DNA from: Clostridia bacterium
GTDB taxonomy: Bacteria > Bacillota > Clostridia > Christensenellales > Borkfalkiaceae
Assembly: GCA_900766495.1 (NCBI GenBank)
Contig: CAAFVM010000045.1
Coordinates: forward strand, 1 to 64,000
Direction of reading: 5' to 3'
Length of the DNA: 64,000 bases
This document shows positions 36,545 through 44,808 of the stretch, piece after piece. Every line of letters begins with the position of its first letter. Within the stretch, counting starts at the first letter, position 1. The position numbers and the translations under genes were made by a program. The notes under the pieces were generated by a model that ran no database searches, had not been told where the DNA came from, and worked only from the letters and a program-made list of their open reading frames with translations.

Positions 36545-37912
36545 ATGAAACTTAAATTATTCGAAAAGAAAAATAAAGAAACCGCCGAAGAAACCAAAAG
36601 CGGCGCTTCGAGCCATTATCTTACGGGGAAAGAGATAAGGGAAATCGCAAAAGCCAACGCGAAAGAAATGCGCAGGCTTGAAAAGCAGAAAAACAAAAAA
36701 GTTCCCGAAAGCGAATATTTAACGCAGATGAAAAACGAGGGCGATATTCTTGAAATAGAAAATCTGCATTCATACTTTTTCACCGACGCGGGCGTGGTAA
36801 AGGCAGTAAACGGCGTTACGTTCAACATTCCGCTTAACTCCACGGTCGGCGTGGTTGGCGAATCGGGTTGCGGCAAATCGGTTACCTCGATGTCGGTTAT
36901 GCGCCTTTTGCAAGGTCCTACCGGGCAGATAGTAGAGGGTTCCATTCGCTTTAAAGCAAACGATTTCAAGCGCGACGAAAAAGGGCGTTGCATTCCCGTT
37001 TACAAGCGCGACGAAAATGGCAATATCGTTTACGAAGAGGTTAAAGATAAACTCGGCGTAGTTAAAAAAGACAAAGACGGTCGCGTTATAACCCGTCCGG
37101 TACAGCTCACCGACGAAAACGGTTTGGGCGTATGGGAGAAAGAAGAAAAGGTTTTCGATATAGCGAAAATGCCCATTAAGGAAATGTACCGCCTGCGCGG
37201 GCGTCAGATGTCGATGGTTTTCCAGGAACCCATGACGTCGCTTAACCCCGTGTTCACCATAGGCAATCAGCTTGACGAAGTTACGCTTCTTCACGTTCCG
37301 GGCGCGAACAAAGCGGTGGCTAAAAACCGCTCAATAAAAATGCTCGAAATGGTAGGAATAGCAATGCCCGAACGCGTTTACTCTTCTTACCCGCACGAAC
37401 TTTCGGGCGGTATGCGCCAGCGCGTTATGATTGCAATGGCGCTTGCGGGCGAACCCCGCCTTATAATCGCCGACGAGCCTACGACCGCGCTCGACGTTAC
37501 CATACAGGCGCAAATTCTTGATTTGTTCAACGATTTGAAGCGCAGAATAAACGGCTCCATACTGCTTATAACCCACGACCTCGGCGTTATTGCCGAAATG
37601 GCAGATTACGTTGTGGTTATGTATGCGGGCAGAATTATAGAGCAGGGCACCGCTTCCGAAATCTTCCATAATCCGCTTCATCCGTATACGCAGGGTTTAC
37701 AGAAATCAAAGCCGACCATGCAGTCGAGCGAAGATAAGCTGTTCAATATTCCCGGCAACGTTCCCAACCCCGTGAATATGCCCGATTATTGCTATTTTAA
37801 AGAAAGATGCTCGCAGTGCGTTAAAGCTTGCTCGGGCGCATATCCGAACATGATTCAGGTCAGTCCCACGCATTTCGTGGCGTGCCACCTTTACGAAACG
37901 GAGGATAAATAA
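36545..37912 (+). CDS. oppD: Oligopeptide ABC transporter ATP-binding protein, OppD type, with charged insertion
   Basis: This 455-residue ATPase has Walker A GESGCGKS at 105-112, Q-loop Q227, signature LSGGMRQR, Walker B LIIADEP and the oligopeptide-transporter C-terminal domain. That domain has PLHPYT and a Cys cluster (C-Y-F-K-E-R-C-S-Q-C…C) as in OppD/DppD. Two features are unusual. The first is a Lys-rich N-terminal extension of about 65 residues. The second is a charged insertion at about 140-205, between Walker A and the Q-loop, where normal OppD has a short loop. Its stop codon overlaps the next start (TAATG). Confidence 0.95.
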   Translation: MKLKLFEKKNKETAEETKSGASSHYLTGKEIREIAKANAKEMRRLEKQKNKKVPESEYLTQMKNEGDILEIENLHSYFFTDAGVVKAVNGVTFNIPLNSTVGVVGESGCGKSVTSMSVMRLLQGPTGQIVEGSIRFKANDFKRDEKGRCIPVYKRDENGNIVYEEVKDKLGVVKKDKDGRVITRPVQLTDENGLGVWEKEEKVFDIAKMPIKEMYRLRGRQMSMVFQEPMTSLNPVFTIGNQLDEVTLLHVPGANKAVAKNRSIKMLEMVGIAMPERVYSSYPHELSGGMRQRVMIAMALAGEPRLIIADEPTTALDVTIQAQILDLFNDLKRRINGSILLITHDLGVIAEMADYVVVMYAGRIIEQGTASEIFHNPLHPYTQGLQKSKPTMQSSEDKLFNIPGNVPNPVNMPDYCYFKERCSQCVKACSGAYPNMIQVSPTHFVACHLYETEDK

Positions 37913-39153
37913 TGGATAAACTTAAAAATATATTTAAATCTTCCGCGAAAAACAAAAACGCAGAGGCAAGCTCCGAGAAATTAACCGCAGAAGAAAAGGT
38001 TGCTTCTGCCGAAGAACTTTCGAAAAAAGAAAACAACGCCGAAGCCGCTTCAGAAACCGCGGCTGCCGAAAATAACGGAGATTTAGGCGACTTTAAGAAT
38101 TTCGATGACGAAGCGGAGTTTTTAAAAGAAACCGCCGCAAAAGAAGAAGTTATAGAACACGACAAACTTTTGCCGCCCGACCCCGAAGCAATACTCGAGG
38201 TTCGCCACTTAAAGAAATATTTCGTTCTTAAAAAGACGATGATGGGCAAGCCGCTTTCCACTCTTAAAGCGGTTGACGATGTGTCGTTTAAGGTAAAACC
38301 CGGCGAAACGCTCGGCATAGTAGGCGAATCGGGTTGCGGCAAAACGACGATGGGCAGAACAATTCTCAAACTGCATCAACCCACGTCGGGGCAGATATTT
38401 TTCGAGGGAACAGACATATCGGGGTATAAATCCTCGCAGATGCGCGCGCTCCGCTCGGAAATGCAAATCGTTTTCCAGGATCCGTATTCTTCGCTTCCGC
38501 CCAGAAGCACTGTAGGCGACATTCTGTCAGAACCCGTGCGCGTTCACGGAATTGTTCCGCCCGATAAGGTTAAAGATTACGTTTTGAATCTTATGGAGCA
38601 GTGCGGTTTGCGCGATTATTATTACGACAGATACCCCCACGAATTTTCGGGCGGGCAACGTCAGCGTATTTGTATAGCGCGCGCGCTTTCGGTTAACCCC
38701 GAACTCGTCGTATGCGATGAACCGGTTTCCGCACTCGACGTTTCCATTCAGGCGCAAATCATAAATCTGCTTAAAAAATTACAGCAGGAACGCGGGCTTA
38801 CTTATCTGTTTATTTCGCACGATTTGTCGGTTGTTAAGTTTATTTCCGATAAAATCGGCGTTATGTATTTGGGTTCTATGGTTGAATTCGGTAAAAAAGC
38901 CGATATTTTTGGCAACCCCATGCACCCGTACACCAACGCGCTTTTCTCGGCTGTTCCCAACCCGAACCCCGACGTAAAGGTTCAGCGAGTTATTCTTAAA
39001 GGCGATATTCCGTCGCCCGCTAACCCGCCCAAAGGTTGCAAGTTTCACACTCGTTGCCCCAAGGCAATGGAAATTTGCAAGCACGTCGCTCCCGCATATA
39101 AAGAATATGAAGAGGGGCATTTCGTGGCGTGCCACCTTTACTCGCAGGATTGA
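37912..39153 (+). CDS. oppF: Oligopeptide ABC transporter ATP-binding protein, OppF type, with acidic N-terminal extension
   Basis: This 413-residue protein has Walker A GESGCGKTT at about 138-146, Q-loop QDPYSSL, signature FSGGQRQR, Walker B LVVCDEP with H-loop SHDLSV, and the Opp C-terminal domain (MHPYT, CKFHTRCP, final C-H-L). The first 90 residues are Ala/Glu/Lys-rich and lack a fold signature, an extension not usual in OppF. It pairs with OppD as the heterodimeric motor of the peptide importer. Translation is coupled to oppD by a one-base overlap, and the GGAGG site lies in the end of oppD. Confidence 0.95.
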   Translation: MDKLKNIFKSSAKNKNAEASSEKLTAEEKVASAEELSKKENNAEAASETAAAENNGDLGDFKNFDDEAEFLKETAAKEEVIEHDKLLPPDPEAILEVRHLKKYFVLKKTMMGKPLSTLKAVDDVSFKVKPGETLGIVGESGCGKTTMGRTILKLHQPTSGQIFFEGTDISGYKSSQMRALRSEMQIVFQDPYSSLPPRSTVGDILSEPVRVHGIVPPDKVKDYVLNLMEQCGLRDYYYDRYPHEFSGGQRQRICIARALSVNPELVVCDEPVSALDVSIQAQIINLLKKLQQERGLTYLFISHDLSVVKFISDKIGVMYLGSMVEFGKKADIFGNPMHPYTNALFSAVPNPNPDVKVQRVILKGDIPSPANPPKGCKFHTRCPKAMEICKHVAPAYKEYEEGHFVACHLYSQD

Positions 39154-39159
39154 CGAGTT

Positions 39160-39525
39160 ATGGCTAAAAAGAAAAATAAAGGTAAAAACAAACAGCAAAA
39201 ACAAAAAGTCGTTTATTACGACGACGGTTCGACAATCGCCGATATGTCGTCGGTTCGCGGCGGCATAAGCGGGGCGTTTAAAAATAACAACGGTACGCGC
39301 GCAAACGGGCAAAACGGCTCGCATAACCCGCAAAACGCGGCAAACGGGCAGGGACAAAGCGGAAAAAAGCAGAAAAAGGCGGTTAGTTACGCGCCTCCCA
39401 AAGCTACTTTTCGCGATAAAGCGCACACTTTTTTCACCGCGATGAAAATGATGGTTATACCCATGTGCGTGGTGCTTGCCGCGCTTGCCGCGGTGTATCT
39501 TGTTGTTTACCTTATAACCAGATAA
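39160..39525 (+). CDS. Small Lys-rich tail-anchored membrane protein, last gene of the opp operon
   Basis: This 121-residue protein begins 6 bp after oppF. Residues 1-20 are almost all Lys, Asn and Gln. About 30-75 is Gly/Asn/Gln-rich and probably disordered. A single helix at about 97-117 ends the chain with only a short basic tail (LITR). The N-terminus would be cytosolic. No family was recognised. Close spacing and the terminator directly after it indicate that it belongs to the transporter operon. It could be an accessory subunit or an RNA/membrane-binding protein; the start codon is supported by the frame but its ribosome site is weak. Confidence 0.65.
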   Translation: MAKKKNKGKNKQQKQKVVYYDDGSTIADMSSVRGGISGAFKNNNGTRANGQNGSHNPQNAANGQGQSGKKQKKAVSYAPPKATFRDKAHTFFTAMKMMVIPMCVVLAALAAVYLVVYLITR

Positions 39526-39534
39526 TTATTAAAC

Positions 39535-39569
39535 TCGGCGAAGATATTGCTTCTTTGCCGAATTTTTTT
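39535..39569 (+). terminator. Intrinsic terminator of the opp operon
   Basis: TCGGC plus GAAG (39535-39543) pairs with CTTC and GCCGA (ending 39561), with a TT bulge, followed by seven T residues. It lies 10 bp after the stop codon. Confidence 0.8.
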
Positions 39570-39685
39570 ACTCGCAAAAAATACACTCTTAACGCGATTT
39601 TCCGCCGTGTAACGCGCAAAAATATTTTTTTGTGATAGTTTCTTGAAAATATTTAGAAAATCAGAAGATAAATTTTTAAAAACGC

Positions 39686-39714
39686 TTGACTTATAAGGTT
39701 TTATGCGGTAAAAT
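39686..39714 (+). promoter_or_regulatory. Sigma-A-type promoter of gdhA
   Basis: A -35 box TTGACT and -10 box TAAAAT, each one mismatch from consensus, are separated by 17 bp and lie about 70 bp upstream of the start codon. Confidence 0.75.
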
Positions 39715-39782
39715 TTAACCGTTATGCTAATCCGCGCGTTTTTTAATAAAAACTAAAAAAACGGCGGATACGGAGAATTATT

Positions 39783-41117
39783 TTGAGTTATTGCGAAGAA
39801 GCGCTTGCCCGCGCGATTGAAAAAAATAAAGACCGGCCCGAATTTTGTCAGGCTGCAACAGAAATAGTAAACAGCATTTCGCCCGTGTTCGAAATGCACC
39901 CCGAATATGAAAAAATCGCTTTGTTAGAGCGTTTTTTAGAGCCTGAACGCGTTATTACGTTCCGCGTTAGCTGGGTTGACGACGGCGGCAACGTCCGTGT
40001 AAACCGCGGGTACCGCGTGCAATTCAACGGCGCGATAGGACCGTATAAAGGCGGACTGCGTTTTCATCCGACCGTAAATTTATCGGTTATGAAATTTTTG
40101 GGGCTTGAACAAACGCTTAAAAACAGCCTTACCGGGTTCAATATAGGCGGCGCGAAAGGCGGCGCTGATTTCGACCCGAAAGGCAAAAGCGACGGCGAAA
40201 TTATGCGTTTCTGCCAAAGCTTTATGAACGAACTTTACCGCCACATTGGGCAGGATACCGACGTTCCCGCAGGCGATATAGGCGTAGGCGGCAGAGAAAT
40301 AGGCTACCTTTTCGGGCAATACCGCAAGCTTAAAAACGAGCATAGCGGAACGTTTACCGGCAGAGGTTTAAGCTACGGCGGCTCGCTTGCAAGAAAGGAA
40401 GCCACCGGCTACGGGCTTATTTATATGACGCTCGAAGCCATGCGCGACCGCGGCGAAGATTTAAACGGCAAAACCGTAGTTATTTCCGGCTCGGGCAACG
40501 TTGCGGTTTACGCTTGCGAAAAAGCTCAAAGCGCGGGCGCGAAAGTGGTTTCCATGAGCGACTCGAACGGGTATATTTACGATAAAAACGGAATAGACCT
40601 TTCCGTGGTTAAACAAATTAAAGAGGTTGAGCGCGGTCGAATTAAGGAATATGCGTCGCGCGTGAAAGGCGCCGAATATTTCGAGGGCAGCAAGGGAATT
40701 TGGTCGATTAAGTGCGACGCTGCGTTTCCGTGTGCCACGCAGAACGAAATTGACGAGGAAAGCGCGGCTTTGCTTGTTAAAAACGGCGTAAAATATGTTG
40801 GCGAGGGCGCGAATATGCCGTCCACCTTAAAGGCGATAGAAACATTCCAACGCGCGAAAATCGTGTTTTTGCCCGCAAAAGCGGCGAACGCGGGCGGCGT
40901 AGCTACGTCGGCTTTGGAAATGGCTCAATCGTCGCAAAGGGTTTACTGGTCGTTTGCCGAAGTAGACGAACAGCTTAAAAAGGTAATGGCGCGCATTTAC
41001 CGCAATATCGACGAAACCGCAAAACGTTACGGCTTTGCAGGCGATTACGTTGCGGGCGCAAATATAGCCGGTTTCGAAAAGGTTGCCGAAGCTATGAAAG
41101 AGCAGGGCGTTATTTAA
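39783..41117 (+). CDS. gdhA: NADP-type glutamate dehydrogenase
   Basis: This 444-residue enzyme interconverts 2-oxoglutarate plus ammonia and glutamate. The length and motifs match the small hexameric class. GGLRFHP and MKFLGLEQ form the substrate site, GGAKGG holds the catalytic Lys, DTDVPAGDIGVGGREIG follows, and SGSGNVA is the nucleotide-binding turn. After the second strand of the Rossmann fold comes SDSNG, as in NADP-dependent enzymes such as E. coli GdhA; cofactor preference is inferred from this. The start is TTG at 39783, supported by ACGGAG 8-9 bases upstream and by the correct family N-terminus; no in-frame ATG fits. It has its own promoter and follows a terminator, so it is a single-gene unit. 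Confidence 0.96.
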   Translation: MSYCEEALARAIEKNKDRPEFCQAATEIVNSISPVFEMHPEYEKIALLERFLEPERVITFRVSWVDDGGNVRVNRGYRVQFNGAIGPYKGGLRFHPTVNLSVMKFLGLEQTLKNSLTGFNIGGAKGGADFDPKGKSDGEIMRFCQSFMNELYRHIGQDTDVPAGDIGVGGREIGYLFGQYRKLKNEHSGTFTGRGLSYGGSLARKEATGYGLIYMTLEAMRDRGEDLNGKTVVISGSGNVAVYACEKAQSAGAKVVSMSDSNGYIYDKNGIDLSVVKQIKEVERGRIKEYASRVKGAEYFEGSKGIWSIKCDAAFPCATQNEIDEESAALLVKNGVKYVGEGANMPSTLKAIETFQRAKIVFLPAKAANAGGVATSALEMAQSSQRVYWSFAEVDEQLKKVMARIYRNIDETAKRYGFAGDYVAGANIAGFEKVAEAMKEQGVI

Positions 41118-41148
41118 GCGTTATTTTAATTAAAAATCGCGTTTTGTT

Positions 41149-41259
41149 TTAACGCGGTTTGCGGCGGCTGCCCGTGTGAATAACGGAAAAAACGAACAGT
41201 CCGATGTTAGCCCCCGCGACGGTTCCCGCCAAAAATCCTAACCAGAACGTAAAAATCAC
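41149..41259 (-). CDS. Tiny membrane protein (36 aa), DUF3789-like
   Basis: On the minus strand, a GTG-initiated frame from 41259 to the TAA at 41149-41151 encodes 36 residues. A single helix (FWLGFLAGTVAGANIGLFVF) is followed by the basic end TGSRRKPR. The F-L-x-G-x-x-x-G layout and the size resemble the DUF3789 family of very small Firmicutes membrane proteins (inference from pattern). The exact start is uncertain: the Shine-Dalgarno-like GTGAGGTG overlaps the GTG, and an upstream in-frame TTG is possible. It lies tail-to-tail with gdhA in otherwise non-coding DNA, and the clean codon structure argues that it is real. Confidence 0.45.
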   Translation of the reverse strand: MIFTFWLGFLAGTVAGANIGLFVFSVIHTGSRRKPR

Positions 41260-41388
41260 CTCACTTAAAACAAGCAAAAAAAAGAGCAAAACGCTTTAAA
41301 TTCCGCTATACGGCAGGAAAAGCGTAATAAATTTGCCGATTGATAAATATTATAACCGTACAAAATAAAAATAAACGGCAGGGAGATA

Positions 41389-42489
41389 ATGACTGATAAA
41401 AAAATATCGTCGGTATGCGAAAAATTCGGAATTTCTGGCGAATATCTTCGCTTCGAAACAGTAGAAAACGGGCATATAAACAACACATACATAGCCTATT
41501 TCCGCCGCGACGGTGAGATTAAAGACTACGTGGTGCAAAAGCTTAACACCTACGTTTTTAAAAATCCCGTTGAGGTTATGGAAAACATAACCGCGGTAAC
41601 CGAATTTATCCGCAATAAAATAAAAAACGGCGGAAGCAACGCAAAACGCTATGTTTTGCACTATCAGCGGGCGGAAAGCGGCGCGGGATATTATATAGAC
41701 GAAGAGGGCGGATTCTGGCGGTGTTGCCGCTATATTGACGACTCGGTTACGTTTAACGCGCCCGATAATCCCGAAATATTGTTTCAGGCGGGCATGGCGT
41801 TCGGCGAATTTCAACGTCAGCTTGCCGATTATCCCGTAAAATCGCTTTTTATAACCATACCGCACTTTCACAACACGGTAAACCGCTATAAAATTTTTAA
41901 AAATTCCATTGCCGAAAACTATTCGGGCAGGCTTGACGTGGTTAAAGACATTGTAGATGAATACCTCGGACTGGAAGACGTAGCCACCGGCATGTACAAA
42001 ATGCAAATTCAGGGCAAGCTTCCGCTTCGCGTTACTCATAACGACACGAAGTGCAATAACGTTTTGTTCGATAAGACCACGCTTAATCACCTTGCCGTTA
42101 TAGACCTCGACACGGTTATGCCGGGGCTTGTGGCGTTCGATTTCGGCGACGCCATTCGTTTCGGAGCGAATACCTGCGCCGAAGACGAGAAAGATTTAAC
42201 CAAAGTAAAACTCGATTTCGACAAATACGATGCGTTCACATCGGGTTTCGTAAGCGAGCTTAAAGATGCTTTAACCGAAAACGAGCGTAAAACTCTCGCT
42301 CTCGGCGCCGTAACCATGAGCGTGGAATGCGGCATGCGCTTTTTAACCGACTATTTAGACGGCGATAAATATTTTAAAGTTGACTATGCCGAGCATAATT
42401 TAATAAGAAGCAAATGCCAGTTGCAGCTTGCTAAAAATATGCTTCAAAACCTTGGAAAAATGCAAAAAATCGTCGATAAATATTGCTGA
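41389..42489 (+). CDS. Sugar kinase of the aminoglycoside-phosphotransferase fold, NahK-like
   Basis: This 366-residue protein has the APH-type kinase fold. The catalytic loop H217-N-D219-T-K-C-N-N (Asp219 as base) is followed by the metal motif I-D239-L-D241-T. The stretch VMPGLVAFDFGDAIRFGAN after the metal site is characteristic of the N-acetylhexosamine 1-kinase (NahK) group of bifidobacteria and their relatives. Those enzymes phosphorylate GlcNAc/GalNAc at C1 after lacto-N-biose cleavage. Substrate assignment is therefore likely but unproven, since the same subfamily is often annotated only as phosphotransferase. The ATG 41389 follows AGGGAGAT. No phosphorylase or other sugar gene is adjacent, which weakens a pathway inference. 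Homoserine or choline kinase activity is less likely. Confidence 0.8.
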   Translation: MTDKKISSVCEKFGISGEYLRFETVENGHINNTYIAYFRRDGEIKDYVVQKLNTYVFKNPVEVMENITAVTEFIRNKIKNGGSNAKRYVLHYQRAESGAGYYIDEEGGFWRCCRYIDDSVTFNAPDNPEILFQAGMAFGEFQRQLADYPVKSLFITIPHFHNTVNRYKIFKNSIAENYSGRLDVVKDIVDEYLGLEDVATGMYKMQIQGKLPLRVTHNDTKCNNVLFDKTTLNHLAVIDLDTVMPGLVAFDFGDAIRFGANTCAEDEKDLTKVKLDFDKYDAFTSGFVSELKDALTENERKTLALGAVTMSVECGMRFLTDYLDGDKYFKVDYAEHNLIRSKCQLQLAKNMLQNLGKMQKIVDKYC

Positions 42490-42661
42490 CGTCGTTTTAA
42501 AGGCAATTAAGCGCGATTTTTAGCGAAAAAATTTTTTATTTTAATTTTTTACATTTATAATTTTGTTTCCGATTTCGTATTTTTTACATAAAAAAGGCAT
42601 AAAAACGCACTAAAAGTCTCAATTTTTGTTAGCGGCAAAAAAAGTTGCCCGTAAATAATGG

Positions 42662-42690
42662 TTGACATTGTGATAGTTTTGTGTTAAAAT
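42662..42690 (+). promoter_or_regulatory. Sigma-A-type promoter of the polysaccharide operon
   Basis: A perfect TTGACA and a TAAAAT -10 box are spaced by 17 bp, with transcription starting roughly 50 nt upstream of the ATG at 42746. This is among the best promoter matches in the window. Confidence 0.8.
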
Positions 42691-42745
42691 TGAGAAAAGA
42701 AGCACGGAGATTACGGTTTTAACGACCGAAGAGTTATATTACAAT

Positions 42746-44758
42746 ATGAAAAGAAAAGCTTTATTAGTGCTAATCGACAGCGCGATACTACTTACTGTTT
42801 ACGCCGTATTCGTTGCGATTGCGGCGATTATGGGCGGACTAAATCTGCCTTGGTGGGGGTACGCGCTTAATTTTTTAGCCACTCTTGCTCTTACCGTTTC
42901 ATCGCGCATACTCTGGTCGGTTTATTTCAACATATATCGCTACGCAAATTCGAGTTTGTATTTACTGCTTATCGAGTCGGACGTGGTTGGCGGACTTGCC
43001 ACCTGGCTTTTAACCTATGCGATTAGTTTAAGCGGGTTGCCCGTTTACCTCGGCTTTTGGCAAACGGTAAGCGTGGTCACTCTTTTCGACATAGCAACCC
43101 TCGGTTCGAGGTTTGTTTATCAGCAAATGTATCGCCGCCGCAACGCTACTAAAAGCGTGGATAGCAGTAAAATCAGCGTTGCAATCGTGGGGGCAGGACA
43201 GATAGGCGTATTGCTTGCCGAAGAACTTATTTACAACGTAAATTCGCATTATAAACCCGTGTGCTTTATCGATACCGACCCGTCGAAAGCGGGTACGCGA
43301 ATCGAGGGGCTGCCCGTATTTTCAGAAAACGGCGCTATAAGTGAAATTAAAAACCTGCAAGTTCAAGAAATTTTTATTGCAATTCCTAAAATCGACAGCG
43401 ACCGCGCGCGCGAAATTTACGATTATTATTCGGTTAGCGGTTGTAAGGTTAAGCTTTACGATTTTCCCATAAAAGCGGGCATAGAAAGCGCAGAAGAAGA
43501 GATAATCGACGAATCGAGCAGGCGGCGCGTTCTTAAAGAAATTTCTATCGAGGACTTGCTTTTCCGCGACAGCATAAAGATAAACGGCGCGGCAACCCGC
43601 GAATTTTATTACGGTAAAGTCGTTCTTGTAACAGGCGGAGGCGGCTCTATAGGCAGTGAAATTTGCCGACAGGTAGCCAAATGCAAGCCGAAAAAACTTG
43701 TTATTTTCGATATTTACGAAAACAACGCATACGAAATCGAGCAGGCGCTTAAAAATCAATACGGCGATAAACTCGACCTTTCGGTAGAGATAGGTTCGGT
43801 TCGCGACCGCGACCGTTTAGACGCGGTTTTCGCTTATTATAAGCCGCAAATCGTTTTCCACGCGGCGGCGCACAAACACGTGCCGCTTATGGAACACAGT
43901 AATTGCGAAGCCGTTAAAAACAACGTTTTCGGCACCTACAACACTGCCGACATAGCCGAAAAATACGGGGTGGACAAGTTCGTTCTTATTTCAACCGACA
44001 AAGCGGTTAACCCCACCAACGTTATGGGCGCCTCCAAAAGACTTTGCGAAATGGCTATTCAGTGCCGCACTGGCAGCAAAACCACGTTCGCGGCGGTGCG
44101 TTTCGGCAACGTTTTAGGCTCGAACGGTTCGGTTATTCCGCTGTTTAAAAGTCAAATTGAAAAGGGCGGACCCGTCACCGTTACCGATAAGCGTATAATT
44201 CGTTATTTTATGACCATTCCCGAAGCTTCGCAACTTGTAATGCAGGCGGGCGCAATGGCTGAAGAGGGCGAACTTTTCGTTCTGGATATGGGCAAACCGG
44301 TGAAAATCATAGACCTTGCCGAAAATATGATTAGGCTTTCGGGCTATAAACCTTACGTCGACATCGACATTAAAGAAATAGGTTTGCGTCCGGGCGAAAA
44401 ACTTTACGAAGAGTTGCTTATAAAAACAGAAAATCTTACAAAAACCAAGAACAGTAAAATTTTCATCGAGCGCGACACTCCGCTTACACGCGAAGAATTC
44501 GACGGAAAAATAGCAGAGCTTAAACTGGTGCTTGAAAAAGAAAAAACAAGCATAGCTTCGCCCGAAATTACCGCCGTTATGAAAAGGTTGGTTCCCACGT
44601 TCCGCAATCCGGACGAGGTTAACCGTATAGCCGCCGCTTCCGACGAAATGAAAGCCGTAGACAGGACGAAAAGCAAAGTGGTTATAAGCGGAGAAACCGA
44701 AAACGGCGCCGCGATTATGGCAAGTGCGAACGTTCAACCGCCTCGCGTAAATCAGTAG
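42746..44758 (+). CDS. Membrane-bound nucleotide-sugar 4,6-dehydratase/epimerase, FlaA1/CapD/WbpM type
   Basis: This 670-residue protein has four N-terminal membrane helices (about 6-118). A first Rossmann-like domain (GAGQIG at 149-154) is followed by the catalytic short-chain-dehydrogenase domain. That domain has TGGGGSIGSE near 295-304 and STDKAVNPTNVMGASKR, with the S-K pair near 430 and Met in place of the usual active-site Tyr, as in FlaA1 and WbpM. Members convert UDP-GlcNAc to 4-keto-6-deoxy sugars for capsule or glycan synthesis. The C-terminal 50 residues are a low-complexity addition. It is first in a three-gene operon with Wzz- and CpsD-like partners, so it is probably part of extracellular polysaccharide or protein glycosylation. 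The exact sugar product is unknown. Confidence 0.9.
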   Translation: MKRKALLVLIDSAILLTVYAVFVAIAAIMGGLNLPWWGYALNFLATLALTVSSRILWSVYFNIYRYANSSLYLLLIESDVVGGLATWLLTYAISLSGLPVYLGFWQTVSVVTLFDIATLGSRFVYQQMYRRRNATKSVDSSKISVAIVGAGQIGVLLAEELIYNVNSHYKPVCFIDTDPSKAGTRIEGLPVFSENGAISEIKNLQVQEIFIAIPKIDSDRAREIYDYYSVSGCKVKLYDFPIKAGIESAEEEIIDESSRRRVLKEISIEDLLFRDSIKINGAATREFYYGKVVLVTGGGGSIGSEICRQVAKCKPKKLVIFDIYENNAYEIEQALKNQYGDKLDLSVEIGSVRDRDRLDAVFAYYKPQIVFHAAAHKHVPLMEHSNCEAVKNNVFGTYNTADIAEKYGVDKFVLISTDKAVNPTNVMGASKRLCEMAIQCRTGSKTTFAAVRFGNVLGSNGSVIPLFKSQIEKGGPVTVTDKRIIRYFMTIPEASQLVMQAGAMAEEGELFVLDMGKPVKIIDLAENMIRLSGYKPYVDIDIKEIGLRPGEKLYEELLIKTENLTKTKNSKIFIERDTPLTREEFDGKIAELKLVLEKEKTSIASPEITAVMKRLVPTFRNPDEVNRIAAASDEMKAVDRTKSKVVISGETENGAAIMASANVQPPRVNQ

Positions 44759-44808
44759 CGCGCGTAAAAACGCATAAAATTCTACATAAAAAATAAAAAA
44801 GGGGTTAT

